From Nonomuraea roseoviolacea subsp. carminata (GTDB lineage Bacteria; Actinomycetota; Actinomycetes; Streptosporangiales; Streptosporangiaceae), in contig NZ_JAMZEC010000001.1 in NCBI RefSeq assembly GCF_024172185.1, forward strand, positions 7,223,001 through 7,287,000: a stretch of DNA of 64,000 nt, read 5' to 3'. This document shows positions 25,647 to 33,280 of this stretch, in pieces; within the stretch, counting starts at the first letter, position 1; each line of letters begins with the position of its first letter. A program made the translations under genes and the position numbers. The notes under the pieces are model-generated. The model was not told the DNA's origin and ran no database searches. It worked only from the letters and a program-made list of their open reading frames with translations.

Positions 25647-26309
25647 ATGGAAGCTATGTCAGTACGATCCCGGTTCGTACGCGTACTTGTCGCAATTATG
25701 GCGATATTCGCGGTGGCGGCGTGCGCCGAGCGGCCGGAGGGGCCCTCGGCCGTGGGCACGGACGCCCCGGTGATCGTCCCGGGTGAACCGGGGGCCGCGG
25801 CCCGTACGGCGACGCCGGGGGAGCGGGTCGGGCAGGCCGACCGGGAGCCGGGGGCGGCGGACGTCCGCTTCGCCGAGGGCATGATCCCGCACCACCGCCA
25901 GGCCCTGGAGATGACCGCCCTGGTGGCGCAGCGCACGGGTGACGCGACCGTACGGAGCTTCGCCGCGCAGATCGCCGCGGCCCAGCGGCCCGAGATCAGC
26001 GTGATGACCCGCTGGCTCGCCGCCCTCGGCCGCTCCGTCCCGGCCGGACACGAGCACGGCCCGGCGGGCTACGGGATGGCCTCGCTGGAGGAGATGAACG
26101 CCCTGCGCGCCGCCCGCTCCGCCGCCTTCGACCGCCTGTTCCTGACCCTCATGATCAGGCACCACGAGGGCGCCCTGCGGATGGCCCGCGAGCAGCTCGC
26201 GGCGGGGCGCGACGTGAGCATGCGGCGCATGGCGCGGGACGTGTACGCGGGCCAGAGCGTCGAGATCGCGCGCATGACGCGGGCGCTGGAGGCGCTGCCC
26301 GGGGCCTGA
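25647..26309 (+). CDS. DUF305 lipoprotein
   Basis: Secreted lipoprotein (220 aa from ATG 25647; ATG 25656 also possible) with lipobox AVAAC and a Pro/Glu/Ala-rich linker. It is followed by a ferritin-like four-helix DUF305 domain. The two family motifs are clear: MIPHHRQALEM and MIRHHEGALRMA, whose His and Met residues suggest copper or other metal binding. No ribosome site is visible. Its divergent partner is the LVIVD protein; both should lie on the outer face of the membrane. Confidence 0.85.
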   Translation: MEAMSVRSRFVRVLVAIMAIFAVAACAERPEGPSAVGTDAPVIVPGEPGAAARTATPGERVGQADREPGAADVRFAEGMIPHHRQALEMTALVAQRTGDATVRSFAAQIAAAQRPEISVMTRWLAALGRSVPAGHEHGPAGYGMASLEEMNALRAARSAAFDRLFLTLMIRHHEGALRMAREQLAAGRDVSMRRMARDVYAGQSVEIARMTRALEALPGA

Positions 26310-26448
26310 CCCTCGAAGGTGACCGGCCGGCCGCCGGGGTCTACAGTGTCGGCCACGGCCATCACACGATCTTCAGCCGTTCCGCCGGCCGCGTTCACGC
26401 TCCCCGGCAGACGAAGACCGCCACCCGCATCACCAGGAGGTCCGCCGA

Positions 26449-26721
26449 GTGTCCGCAGCCGACGACAAGGTGTTTCTCCAGGGAGTCTTCGCCGAGACCG
26501 CGAAGGGCAACGGGCGGTCGTTCGTCGAGGCGCTGGCCGACGACGTCCGCTGGACGATCATCGGGCGTACCGCGTGGTCGGGCACCTACGAGGGCAGGCG
26601 GGCCGTGATGGAGGAGCTGCTGCAGCCGCTCGGGCGGCAGCTCGGTGGACGCAACGTCGTCAGCGCCGAGCGCTTCGTGGCCGAGGTCCTCGCTCCGCCG
26701 TCGCCGAGCCTCGCCGGGTGA
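26449..26721 (+). CDS. NTF2/SnoaL-like protein, apparently truncated
   Basis: A 90-residue product starting at GTG 26449, with AGGAGG eight bases upstream. Its N-terminal half looks like ketosteroid-isomerase/SnoaL proteins (VFAETAKGNGRSFVEALADDVRWTIIGRTAWSGTYEGR). The family normally runs to about 130 residues. Here the sequence stops after ERFVAEVLAPPSPSLAG, where the strand reading VAEGD-V-V would be expected, and I see no continuation in other frames. It is probably a decayed gene or a shortened protein. Confidence 0.55.
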   Translation: MSAADDKVFLQGVFAETAKGNGRSFVEALADDVRWTIIGRTAWSGTYEGRRAVMEELLQPLGRQLGGRNVVSAERFVAEVLAPPSPSLAG

Positions 26722-26743
26722 GGGGAGGGCCGAGGGGGCCGGT

Positions 26744-27160
26744 TCAGGACGGCCAGAGCATGTTGGTCAGCTCGGCGTCGAGGTCCATGTAGTCGGTCTC
26801 GCGCCCGGCCGGCACCTTCTCGTACGTGCGGTGCAGGAACTCGGTGAGCGGCGTCAGCGGCACCTCGAACAGCGCCTGGCCGAAGGGGGAGGTCAGGCTG
26901 ATGTGCAGCGTGCGCTCGCCGTCGGAGCGGGCCGGCCACACCTGCACGTCCCCGTCGCCGACCCGGCGCACGATGCCGACGGTCAGCAGCTCCCTGGCGA
27001 AGATCCACTCGACCGGTTCGTCGTTCCCCACGTGGAAGGCCATGCGGATCGCGTAGGGGTCGTCGGCGGTGTAGCTGAGGCCGGCGAGCAGGGGGACGGT
27101 CGTTCGGTCGGGGACCACAAGCCGAAGGCCAAGCTCGGCGGAGACGGTGGTGCTGTTCAT
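26744..27160 (-). CDS. ssgB: Sporulation/cell-division regulator SsgB
   Basis: SsgA-like protein (138 aa, normal length) that in sporulating actinomycetes recruits FtsZ to future septum sites. Family marks are AELGLRLVVPDRTTVPL, DPYAIRMAFHVGNDEPVEWIFARELL and the C-terminal DAELTNMLWPS, which is the SsgB form. Start ATG 27160 has no clear ribosome site. A long 5' region of over 400 bases follows up to the tRNA, consistent with developmental promoters. It shows that the host forms spores and is the last chromosomal gene before the integrated element. Confidence 0.92.
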   Translation of the reverse strand: MNSTTVSAELGLRLVVPDRTTVPLLAGLSYTADDPYAIRMAFHVGNDEPVEWIFARELLTVGIVRRVGDGDVQVWPARSDGERTLHISLTSPFGQALFEVPLTPLTEFLHRTYEKVPAGRETDYMDLDAELTNMLWPS

Positions 27161-27602
27161 CGTCAGCCAAACCTTTTTGTCGTAGGTCCCCTCTTCGGGG
27201 CTTTCACTGCTCTGACGGACTTCGTCCTGAGCTATGACGCGGAACGAAGAAACCTGTAGGAAAGATTCCGCTCCCAGGGCCTTCTGTAACGCACCTCACA
27301 GCTGGACATTCGGGCATCTATCTGGCCAAACGTCATCAGTCGGCTGGTATTTGCGAGGGCTTTGCGCGCTCCCCAGCCGGCTCCGGTGGAACCTTTCATG
27401 AACGTTTCCGGAGAAAAGATCACGATCGGCTCCTACCGGAACACGTCGATGGTATGCCACCGACCCGCTCCGGCGACGGGCAACCACCCCCTTTCCCTCG
27501 AATCCCCGCCCCTGGCCGCCTCCCGGCGCGCCGCCGCTTCGCCAGGAGGTCCCGGAGTGCGGTATGGTTTTCCCGTCGGCAGCCGCAAGGGGCCGCACAG
27601 CA
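27161..27602. other. Non-coding region upstream of ssgB and of tRNA-Val
   Basis: About 440 bases, clearly less GC-rich than the surroundings, with no credible gene. The left part (27161-27330) should hold the ssgB promoter and leader. The right end holds the tRNA promoter: TATGGT at about 27573 resembles a -10 box. I see no long repeat. Confidence 0.6.
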
Positions 27603-27674
27603 GGGCGATTAGCTCAGCGGGAGAGCGCTTCGTTCACACCGAAGAGGTCACTGGTTCGATCCCAGTATCGCCCA
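27603..27674 (+). tRNA. tRNA-Val (CAC), integration target
   Basis: Acceptor GGGCGAT/ATCGCCC, D-arm GCTCAGCGGGAGAGC, anticodon stem CTTCG/CGAAG with loop TTCACAC (anticodon CAC), T-arm ACTGG TTCGATC CCAGT and discriminator A. CCA is not encoded (CCG follows). The integrase gene ends 79 bases downstream. Confidence 0.97.
27645..27674 (+). other. Probable attachment site (attL) in the tRNA 3' end
   Basis: Inferred from the integrase lying directly downstream and from the common use of tRNA T-arm/acceptor sequence as att core. The matching attR copy is not in the window, so the exact core cannot be set. Confidence 0.5.
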
Positions 27675-27686
27675 CCGCACGTCAGG

Positions 27687-27715
27687 GGCCCTTTCCGGGG
27701 AGACCGGGAAGGGCC
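27687..27715 (+). terminator. Hairpin after tRNA-Val
   Basis: Stem of 12 bp with one G-T type pair (27687-27698 with 27704-27715; arm GGCCCTTTCCGG), followed by TCTTG. It ends tRNA transcription and may also stop the converging integrase transcript. Confidence 0.7.
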
Positions 27716-27752
27716 TCTTGCATGATCGTGCGTCGGATGTGCGTCAAGATCG

Positions 27753-28889
27753 CTAACGTGCGTCGCCTGACGCACGCCGCCGCCACGACTGGACGACCTT
27801 CTCGTGGGCATCCGGAGCCAGATGCGCGTAACGCTGGGTAGTGGTGAAGCTCTCGTGTCCCAGCAGCGACTGTACGTCGTAAAGGGGCACGCCATCCTGC
27901 ACCAGCCAGCTCGCCGCCGTGTGCCGCATGATCCTCGGCGGGAACCGGCGGATCCCCGCCTCCTCGATGCTGGGGTACCAGATCCGATCGCGGAAGTTAC
28001 CGTCGTCGATCAGCCCGCCGCCCGGCGCGGTGAACACCCGCTCCATGCGCCCCCGGCCCTGCATGAGCCGGCTCATCCCCGCCAGCGTCAACGCCGGCAC
28101 CGGCACCACCCGGTTCGACTTCATCGACTTCGGGTACGCGCGCAGCCCCTCCCGGGTCTGCACCTCCACCACCGCCAGCAGACCGCGCATCCAGTCCACG
28201 CGGTGCCCGTGCAGCCCGTATAGCTCGCCAGGCCGCAGCCCGACGTCCATGCCGAGCTCGACCAGGGTCCGCCACCCCGGGCCGTGTAGCTCCTCCACGG
28301 CGGCGTACAGCGCCTGGGCCTCCGCTCTCTCGTAGAACTCGACCGACTTGGCGTTGCGGCGCGGCAGGTCGAGGTCGCCGAACGGGTTCACCAGGACGAC
28401 TGGAGGGTTCTCCTTCATCGCGGCCCGATACATGGATCCCATCAGATACACGATGTCGTGGATGGTCGAGGCGGCCAGCGTGGGGATCTCGTCCTGGTCA
28501 GCGAATGGGCTGACCGCGCGGCCTTTGTGCCGGACACGCCGGGTTTCGATCAGTTCGCCCACCCACGCCTGGGCGTCGACCCGCTGGACCGCCTGCATGG
28601 GCCAGTCGCCCCACTTGGGCTGGCAGTGGGTCGCCCACAGGGAGGCGTTCTTGGCCTTCGTCGGGCCTTCGACGAGCCGGGCTTTCGTCCAGCGGGCGTA
28701 CCAGTCAGACACCTTGATCTTGCCGGCGTTCGGGTCGCGGACGTCGCCGGCCGCGAACTTGGCCTCCTGCTGCCTGGCCCACTTGTCGACGACGGACTTG
28801 AGCCGGTTTGTCTCGGTGACCCGCTTGCCGTTGGGCATGCGCACGGTCGCCTGGTAGAGGCCGCTCGGGAGGCGGCGGATGTACGGCAT
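27753..28889 (-). CDS. Tyrosine site-specific integrase
   Basis: Recombinase of 378 aa that should insert the element at tRNA-Val(CAC). Residues 1-60 are an arm-type DNA-binding domain (MPYIRRLPSGLYQATVRM), then the SAM-like core-binding domain, then the catalytic domain. The latter has the first Arg in GLRPGELYGL, RIMRHTAASWL (box II Arg), LLGHESFTTT and Tyr in TQRYAHL. The position of the usual first His of HxxR is Arg in RIMR. ATG 28889 overlaps the stop of the small gene upstream (ATGA), so translation is coupled. Location next to the tRNA fits its role. Confidence 0.92.
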   Translation of the reverse strand: MPYIRRLPSGLYQATVRMPNGKRVTETNRLKSVVDKWARQQEAKFAAGDVRDPNAGKIKVSDWYARWTKARLVEGPTKAKNASLWATHCQPKWGDWPMQAVQRVDAQAWVGELIETRRVRHKGRAVSPFADQDEIPTLAASTIHDIVYLMGSMYRAAMKENPPVVLVNPFGDLDLPRRNAKSVEFYERAEAQALYAAVEELHGPGWRTLVELGMDVGLRPGELYGLHGHRVDWMRGLLAVVEVQTREGLRAYPKSMKSNRVVPVPALTLAGMSRLMQGRGRMERVFTAPGGGLIDDGNFRDRIWYPSIEEAGIRRFPPRIMRHTAASWLVQDGVPLYDVQSLLGHESFTTTQRYAHLAPDAHEKVVQSWRRRASGDAR

Positions 28890-29173
28890 CAGGATTCCCC
28901 TGCTCCGAGAATCCGCTTCAACGTCTGCTCGAGCTTCATGGCCATATCCATGGTGAGGCGGTCTTCGGGGATGTGGATGTCGAGACCGTCCGGACTCCAG
29001 GTGAAGGTGACATCCGGCCCGCTGGACGCGAGGTCCTTCGCCATGGTCTGGATGGCGGACGCCCACATGTCAGCGTCTCGGCGGGTGGCATGCGTGGCCG
29101 AGCGCCGCTGGCCACCCGGGAGCCGTACGGTCGCCTGCCAGCGACCGTTGGAAAGGCGTCGAAGGTGAGGCAT
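28889..29173 (-). CDS. Small protein resembling an isolated integrase arm-binding domain
   Basis: A 94-aa protein whose first 40 residues (MPHLRRLSNGRWQATVRLP and following) align without gaps with the integrase N-terminus encoded immediately downstream (MPYIRRLPSGLYQATVRMP). It has no catalytic domain; the rest is a helical stretch ending LEQTLKRILGAGES. AGGAG lies seven bases before ATG 29173. Coupling to int by an ATGA overlap suggests a joint role, for example competing for arm sites or controlling direction of recombination. No function is known to me. Confidence 0.75.
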   Translation of the reverse strand: MPHLRRLSNGRWQATVRLPGGQRRSATHATRRDADMWASAIQTMAKDLASSGPDVTFTWSPDGLDIHIPEDRLTMDMAMKLEQTLKRILGAGES

Positions 29174-29194
29174 AAGTAACTCCTGGGGGTGTCG

Positions 29195-29995
29195 CTATCG
29201 GAGGCGCACGCACACGTCCAGCAGCGGATCCACGCGGGCGTGGACGAGCCCATCACAGCCCGCCGCGGCCACCGTCGGCCCCGGCTGGGGTGCAGGCGCG
29301 GTCGTGGCCGCTGGGCGCGCGTCCACTGTAGGCCGCTCAGAGCGGCGGGGCGGGGCGGTCACGGCGACCACCGTCTCCCGCTCCCGCCGTGGCTCCCGTG
29401 CGGTGGCCGACGGTTCCGGGCGTTTCCGGGTGGGCCGCGCGCTGGGTGGCGGCGTGCGGCGGGCCGGCCGGGTCGCCTCGGTCGTGCTCCGCCGGCTCGG
29501 GCCCGCGGTGGGCGGCGTGGCCGCGGGCCGCCGCGGCTCGGCTACGGCCGGGGGAGCGGTGGGCCGCCGGGACGCGCGCGGCGTCGACGGCCGGGCCGTG
29601 GCCGACAGCTCGGTGCGGGTGCCGTCCACGGTCATGACGATGGTGGTCGGCGGCGGGGCCGCGTACGGCCGGCGCTCCTCCGGATCCAGGGCGCCGGTGA
29701 TGGCGAGGGCGATCGTGCCGACGATCGCGGTCGCCGCGGTGCCGGCGGCGGCGGAGGCGGCGCGCTCGTGCTCGCGGGTCCACTCCCACGCGCCGACCAG
29801 AAGCGGGATGGGGAAGATGCCCTTCCAGTCGCGCCGCCGGTAGTGGCGCAGGATGGCGTCGACCGCGTCCTCCCGTTCAAGCCCTTGCAGGCTGGCGGAG
29901 ACCGTGATGACCAGTCGTCCGTCTTCCCAGCGGGCGACGACCTCTGATGGCGGGTCAGGCTCCTCGCGGAGCTCCCAAGGTAAGTCGTCCCTCAA
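29195..29995 (-). CDS. Hypothetical membrane protein with Pro/Arg/Thr-rich tail
   Basis: Product of 266 aa, start TTG 29995 overlapping the upstream stop (TTGA). The N-terminal 60 residues look globular (VVARWEDGRLVITVSASLQG). A hydrophobic segment near residues 80-105 (GTAATAIVGTIALAITGAL) follows. Then 130 residues of low-complexity Pro/Arg/Thr/Ala and a short Cys-containing end (GCDGLVHARVDPLLDVCVRL). I recognise no family. It lies in the integrase-side leftward operon. Confidence 0.6.
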   Translation of the reverse strand: MRDDLPWELREEPDPPSEVVARWEDGRLVITVSASLQGLEREDAVDAILRHYRRRDWKGIFPIPLLVGAWEWTREHERAASAAAGTAATAIVGTIALAITGALDPEERRPYAAPPPTTIVMTVDGTRTELSATARPSTPRASRRPTAPPAVAEPRRPAATPPTAGPSRRSTTEATRPARRTPPPSARPTRKRPEPSATAREPRRERETVVAVTAPPRRSERPTVDARPAATTAPAPQPGPTVAAAGCDGLVHARVDPLLDVCVRLR

Positions 29996-30423
29996 TGGTC
30001 TCGCCCTCCGCCGTACTGGTCACGGAGGAGCCGCCAGCGCCGGTCGGCTTCGGCGGGGTCATCTCGGCCGAGCGGCCGGACCCCGACGGTCATCTCCTCG
30101 CCGTCGACGTGGACGGTGACGAGCTGGATCCGTCGGCCGCTCCGGGCGAGAGCGTGCCGGATCGCGGGCGGCGCGTGGCTGCTGCGTTCGGCTTCGAGTT
30201 CCTCGAACAGGCGGCCGACGAGGAGCTGGAGCGTGTCGATCTGGGCGGCCATTTTTGTCACGACGGTGCGCATGAAACGTGGATCGAGTAGCTGGGCATC
30301 GGTCAACTGCCGTACGTCAGTGGTGCCCTCCCCCAGGGCTGTTTTGGCATGTCTCGGGCTCTCGCCCACTTCGTTGTTGGCGATCTTTCCCACCCCCCGG
30401 CGGTATGCTGCGGCCCCACGCAC
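29992..30423 (-). CDS. Hypothetical protein
   Basis: Frame of up to 143 aa, start uncertain. The confident part begins near RQLTDAQLLDPRFMRTVVTKMAAQID, a helical segment ending in the coiled-coil-like LFEELEAERSS, followed by a short beta region VTVHVDGEEMTVGVRPLGRDD. The upstream 35 residues may be untranslated leader; a GTG in the middle (VGKIANNEV) is one option. The stop overlaps the TTG start of the next gene. No family recognised. Confidence 0.5.
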   Translation of the reverse strand: MRGAAAYRRGVGKIANNEVGESPRHAKTALGEGTTDVRQLTDAQLLDPRFMRTVVTKMAAQIDTLQLLVGRLFEELEAERSSHAPPAIRHALARSGRRIQLVTVHVDGEEMTVGVRPLGRDDPAEADRRWRLLRDQYGGGRDH

Positions 30424-30653
30424 GCGGTTTCGGTTTGCGCCTCAATAGGGCATTTGACGCTCACAAATCGCGATCGGCAAGTTACGGACAGGACCGTTGC
30501 AGCTTTGTGACGTTGCAGCTTTATGCAGCTTAGGGCAGGTTTTGTATAGCGGATTTCGGTTGTTAGCGCGCACAACCTCGCTACCTGCAAGTACCGGTGG
30601 TGGGGAGATATTTTCGGTCGGTCAGGTCGCAGGTTTGGGGTCGATGTGGACGG
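30424..30653. promoter_or_regulatory. AT-richer gap with CGTTGCAGCTTT direct repeats
   Basis: This 230-base stretch has visibly lower GC than the rest of the window. CGTTGCAGCTTT occurs at 30495-30506 and 30511-30522 (16-base period), followed by a partial ATGCAGCTTA at 30523-30532. GGAGATATTTT lies near 30605. It separates the cysteine hydrolase gene from the leftward integrase-side genes, so it probably carries their promoter and a regulator site. Confidence 0.55.
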
Positions 30654-31217
30654 TCATGCGTCGCACGGAAGGCGCGGCGCGGCCAGGCTCGCCGGGATGT
30701 CGGCCACGGAGATGATCTGGCCCTGGCCGATGAACCTGCGCGCCACCAGCAGGCCCGCATCGTGCACATCCGGGCCGGCGTGGGACGCAGACGCGTCCGC
30801 GATCAGCCACGGCGTCAGGTCCGCCTCGAACGCGCCCAGCGCGGTCGCCAGCACGCACGACTCGGTGGCGATCCCGCACACGTAGATGTCGCGCCAGCCC
30901 CGCTCGGCCACGAGGGCGGCGCCCGCCGGGTCGGCGAACAGGCCGTACCCCCGCTTGTCGATCACGAGTGCTCGGGCGGTGTGCGGCTGCAGCTCGTCCA
31001 CGATGTCGATCTCGGGGGATGTCATGCATGCCGACCAGCGCACCAGCCGCTCGAACGGCGATCCCGGGTAGTTGATGTAGCGGCTGAACAGCACGTCGCC
31101 CTGCCAGCGCTCGACCAGGTCGGCGATCACGGGGACGACGTGCGCCGACGCGGGCCGGACGAACGCGTTCTGCACGTCCACGACCACCAGCACGGACCGG
31201 TCCAGGGCGGTGCTCAC
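30654..31217 (-). CDS. Isochorismatase-family cysteine hydrolase
   Basis: A 187-aa alpha/beta hydrolase of the isochorismatase/nicotinamidase fold. The catalytic Asp14 (VVVDVQNAF), Lys88 (VIDKRGYG) and nucleophile Cys121 in GIATESCVLAT form the family triad, so it should be active. The substrate (amide, carbamoyl or isochorismate type) cannot be read. GTG 31217 overlaps the stop of the XRE regulator gene (GTGA). It is metabolic cargo within the element's regulatory operon, where pSAM2-like elements carry a Nudix protein instead. Confidence 0.85.
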   Translation of the reverse strand: MSTALDRSVLVVVDVQNAFVRPASAHVVPVIADLVERWQGDVLFSRYINYPGSPFERLVRWSACMTSPEIDIVDELQPHTARALVIDKRGYGLFADPAGAALVAERGWRDIYVCGIATESCVLATALGAFEADLTPWLIADASASHAGPDVHDAGLLVARRFIGQGQIISVADIPASLAAPRLPCDA

Positions 31218-32326
31218 TGTCTGCCTGCCTCTCGAAGTGCCTCGATTGCCTGATCAAGATGACCCACGATGCCGCTCGTCTCCACGATGGCGTCACGCAT
31301 GGAGCGGTGCTGGCCTGTCTCGCGCGGCCGGGGGTTGGTCAGCCGCGAGCGAGCCGCCCGCAGGAACCTCCATCCGAACCCGCCGACGGCTCCCGGGTCG
31401 TGGCCCTGCTCGACTTGGCCGTTGATGTGCTCGCAGTAGGCCCAGATCGCCTGGGCCGACAGCTCGCAGTTGACGAGCTCCTCCTCCGCAAGGCAGCGGG
31501 CCGGGTCCAGCGGGTGGTACGCGACGCCGGACCAGGAGGCGTAGCCGACGGACACGCCGGCCAGGCCGAACGACCTCATCTCCTGCTGGTGGAACCCTCC
31601 GGCGAGTAACTCGCGCTCGGCCTGCTCGGCCACGGCCACGCAGGCGTCGCCGACGGGCTGGTCGCGGTCGATGAGGACGCGTGGCGCGCAGATGATGCGC
31701 AAAGCGGTGTCGAGCATCTGCCCGACCCAGGTGGGGCTGTGAACCCAGTAGAGGCTCAGCACGTACGAGGCGGCCACGGTGTCGTCGCCGGCGAGCTGGC
31801 GGAGGTGGGTGGTGGCCCAGTCGAGGTTGTGCTCGTAGGACTGGTAGCGCCAGACGGCGAGGTGGGCGACGTTCGGCACGTCGAGGTCCTCGACGAGGTG
31901 GAGGATCGCCACGCCGTACGGCCAGATGTGCAGCCGGCAGCCGCCGGCTGGCAGGTCGACCGGGAGGGTGTGGTGGTCGTGGCCGGCTGGTTCGGCCTGC
32001 TCAGTGAGGCGGGCGGCTGCCGTCTCGCCGATGTAGGCCGCGATGAATTTGTGCGATCGGACGCCGAGCCGGTCGCTGGCCGAGGGCGTGACGGTGCTGA
32101 CGGCGATGAGGATGTCGCCAGGCGGCACGAGGCTGGTCTCCCACGCCTCGATGGCGTCTGGGGAGACGGGCCAGCCGACCATGGGGGTGAGCAGGTCCGC
32201 GAACTCACTGCGGGACAGGCCCAGGCTCTTGCGGGCCAGGATGAGCCGGTTGCGGGCGAGGTTGGCGCAGTCCGGCCGGTAGGTGGTTCGCGTGCGTAGA
32301 TCGACAACCTTGCTTGGTTCGACCAT
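31214..32326 (-). CDS. XRE-type regulator with large C-terminal domain
   Basis: A 370-aa protein with an N-terminal helix-turn-helix (NRLILARKSLGLSRSEFADLL, then VSPDAIEAWE, residues about 25-65) and a long C-terminal region. The latter includes LPAGGCRLHIWPYGVAILHLVEDL, NLDWATTHLRQL and GVSVGYASWSGVAYHPL. This architecture recurs in actinomycete elements as a regulator of unknown ligand. It is the middle gene of a minus-strand trio (GntR, XRE, cysteine hydrolase). ATG 32326 has only a weak purine stretch upstream. Confidence 0.8.
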   Translation of the reverse strand: MVEPSKVVDLRTRTTYRPDCANLARNRLILARKSLGLSRSEFADLLTPMVGWPVSPDAIEAWETSLVPPGDILIAVSTVTPSASDRLGVRSHKFIAAYIGETAAARLTEQAEPAGHDHHTLPVDLPAGGCRLHIWPYGVAILHLVEDLDVPNVAHLAVWRYQSYEHNLDWATTHLRQLAGDDTVAASYVLSLYWVHSPTWVGQMLDTALRIICAPRVLIDRDQPVGDACVAVAEQAERELLAGGFHQQEMRSFGLAGVSVGYASWSGVAYHPLDPARCLAEEELVNCELSAQAIWAYCEHINGQVEQGHDPGAVGGFGWRFLRAARSRLTNPRPRETGQHRSMRDAIVETSGIVGHLDQAIEALREAGRQ

Positions 32327-32352
32327 CGGCGGCGCTCTCGTCTCGTAGGTGG

Positions 32353-32757
32353 TCAGGTTCCGGTCTTGCGGTGGCGCGCGGGCTGGCCGGCGTCGTCGTT
32401 GGGGTACTGGTGGCCGAGCCTGGTGTAGAGCTGTTCGACGGTGCCGCGGAGTTCGGCGACCTGCGTCCGGAGGTCAGCCACCTGCTCGGCGAGGTCTTCG
32501 ACGCTGGTGCGTTCCGCCTCGATCGCCTCGGGGGTGGCTTGGACGTAGACGGCCTTGCCGGGCTGGCCGATGACGAGCCCCTCGTTGCGGAGGACTTCGA
32601 CCGCCTTGCGCACCACGGTGACGGAGTAGCCGTAGCGCTCCTTGAGTTCGGTCGTGGAGGGGATGGGGTCGCCCACTCGGAGAGCTCCTGATGCGATCTG
32701 CGACCGGAGGTCGTTGACGATCTGGAGGTAGAGCGTGCGCCCGGTCGCGTCGGTCAC
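32353..32757 (-). CDS. GntR-family regulator with coiled-coil tail
   Basis: A 134-aa regulator with a GntR winged helix: LYLQIVNDLRSQIASGALRVGDPIPS, ELKERYGYSVTVVRKAVEVLRNEGL and QPGKAVYV. It lacks the usual UTRA or FCD effector domain and instead ends with a heptad-like helix (LAEQVADLRTQVAELRGTVEQL), probably a dimerisation coil. Start GTG 32757 has AGGAG five bases upstream. Position divergent from the excisionase-like gene resembles the KorSA repressor arrangement of pSAM2-type elements. Confidence 0.85.
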   Translation of the reverse strand: MTDATGRTLYLQIVNDLRSQIASGALRVGDPIPSTTELKERYGYSVTVVRKAVEVLRNEGLVIGQPGKAVYVQATPEAIEAERTSVEDLAEQVADLRTQVAELRGTVEQLYTRLGHQYPNDDAGQPARHRKTGT

Positions 32758-32775
32758 CGATGCTCCTACTGCACT

Positions 32776-32793
32776 TGGCACAACATGGTGCCA
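32776..32793. promoter_or_regulatory. Inverted repeat in the divergent GntR/excisionase promoter region
   Basis: TGGCAC-aacatg-GTGCCA, 6-bp arms with 6-bp spacing, lies 18 bases upstream of the GntR start and 80 bases from the divergent start. It is a candidate GntR operator by position and symmetry. Confidence 0.5.
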
Positions 32794-32873
32794 CCAGTTG
32801 AGCACACCGGCCTGGTAGCAATCCACTCACCGTTGCGTGCTCTCCTTGACTTACCTTGCGTACATAGTTCAGC

Positions 32874-33173
32874 ATGGCGTGCATGGAGACAGCCGAGACC
32901 GTCCAGACAGCGGAGTCCGCGGAGAGTACGCGCCGCACTGGGACGTTCATGTCCGTGGCGGACGCGGCGGAGGATCTCGACCTCTCGAAGGAGTACCTCT
33001 ACAAGGGGCTGCGGGAGGAGCAGATCCCGGGCGCCAAGTTCGGCCGTAACCGCAAGATCCTGCGTGCGTTCGTCGAGGAGTTCAAGGCTCTGGCGGAGCG
33101 CGGGGAGGTCATCGACTTCGAGCAGCACGCCGCGTTGTGGCGCGCTCGGAGGGATGCAGAGGTGGCGGTCTGA
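32874..33173 (+). CDS. Excisionase-like helix-turn-helix protein
   Basis: A 99-aa protein with a MerR/excisionase-type winged helix: MSVADAAEDLDLSKEYLYKGLREEQIPGAKFGRNRKI (residues about 26-62), then a short helix. Similar proteins in actinomycete elements direct excision or start replication and transfer. ATG 32874 is close to TACATAGT, a possible -10, so the transcript may have a very short leader. It is the first gene of the long plus-strand operon and divergent from the GntR repressor. Confidence 0.78.
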   Translation: MACMETAETVQTAESAESTRRTGTFMSVADAAEDLDLSKEYLYKGLREEQIPGAKFGRNRKILRAFVEEFKALAERGEVIDFEQHAALWRARRDAEVAV

Positions 33174-33280
33174 TGCCGCCGATCTACCCCAGACATGCCG
33201 CAGGCGGCCCCGCATCTGCCAAGAACCGGGCCGCCCGCTGTGTGTCCTCGATCCCACGAATCGAAAGGAACGGCTCCATC

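Noticed and set aside
27362-27841. Plus-strand frame running through tRNA-Val
   Set aside because: It reads across the tRNA and its terminator, so it cannot be a protein gene.
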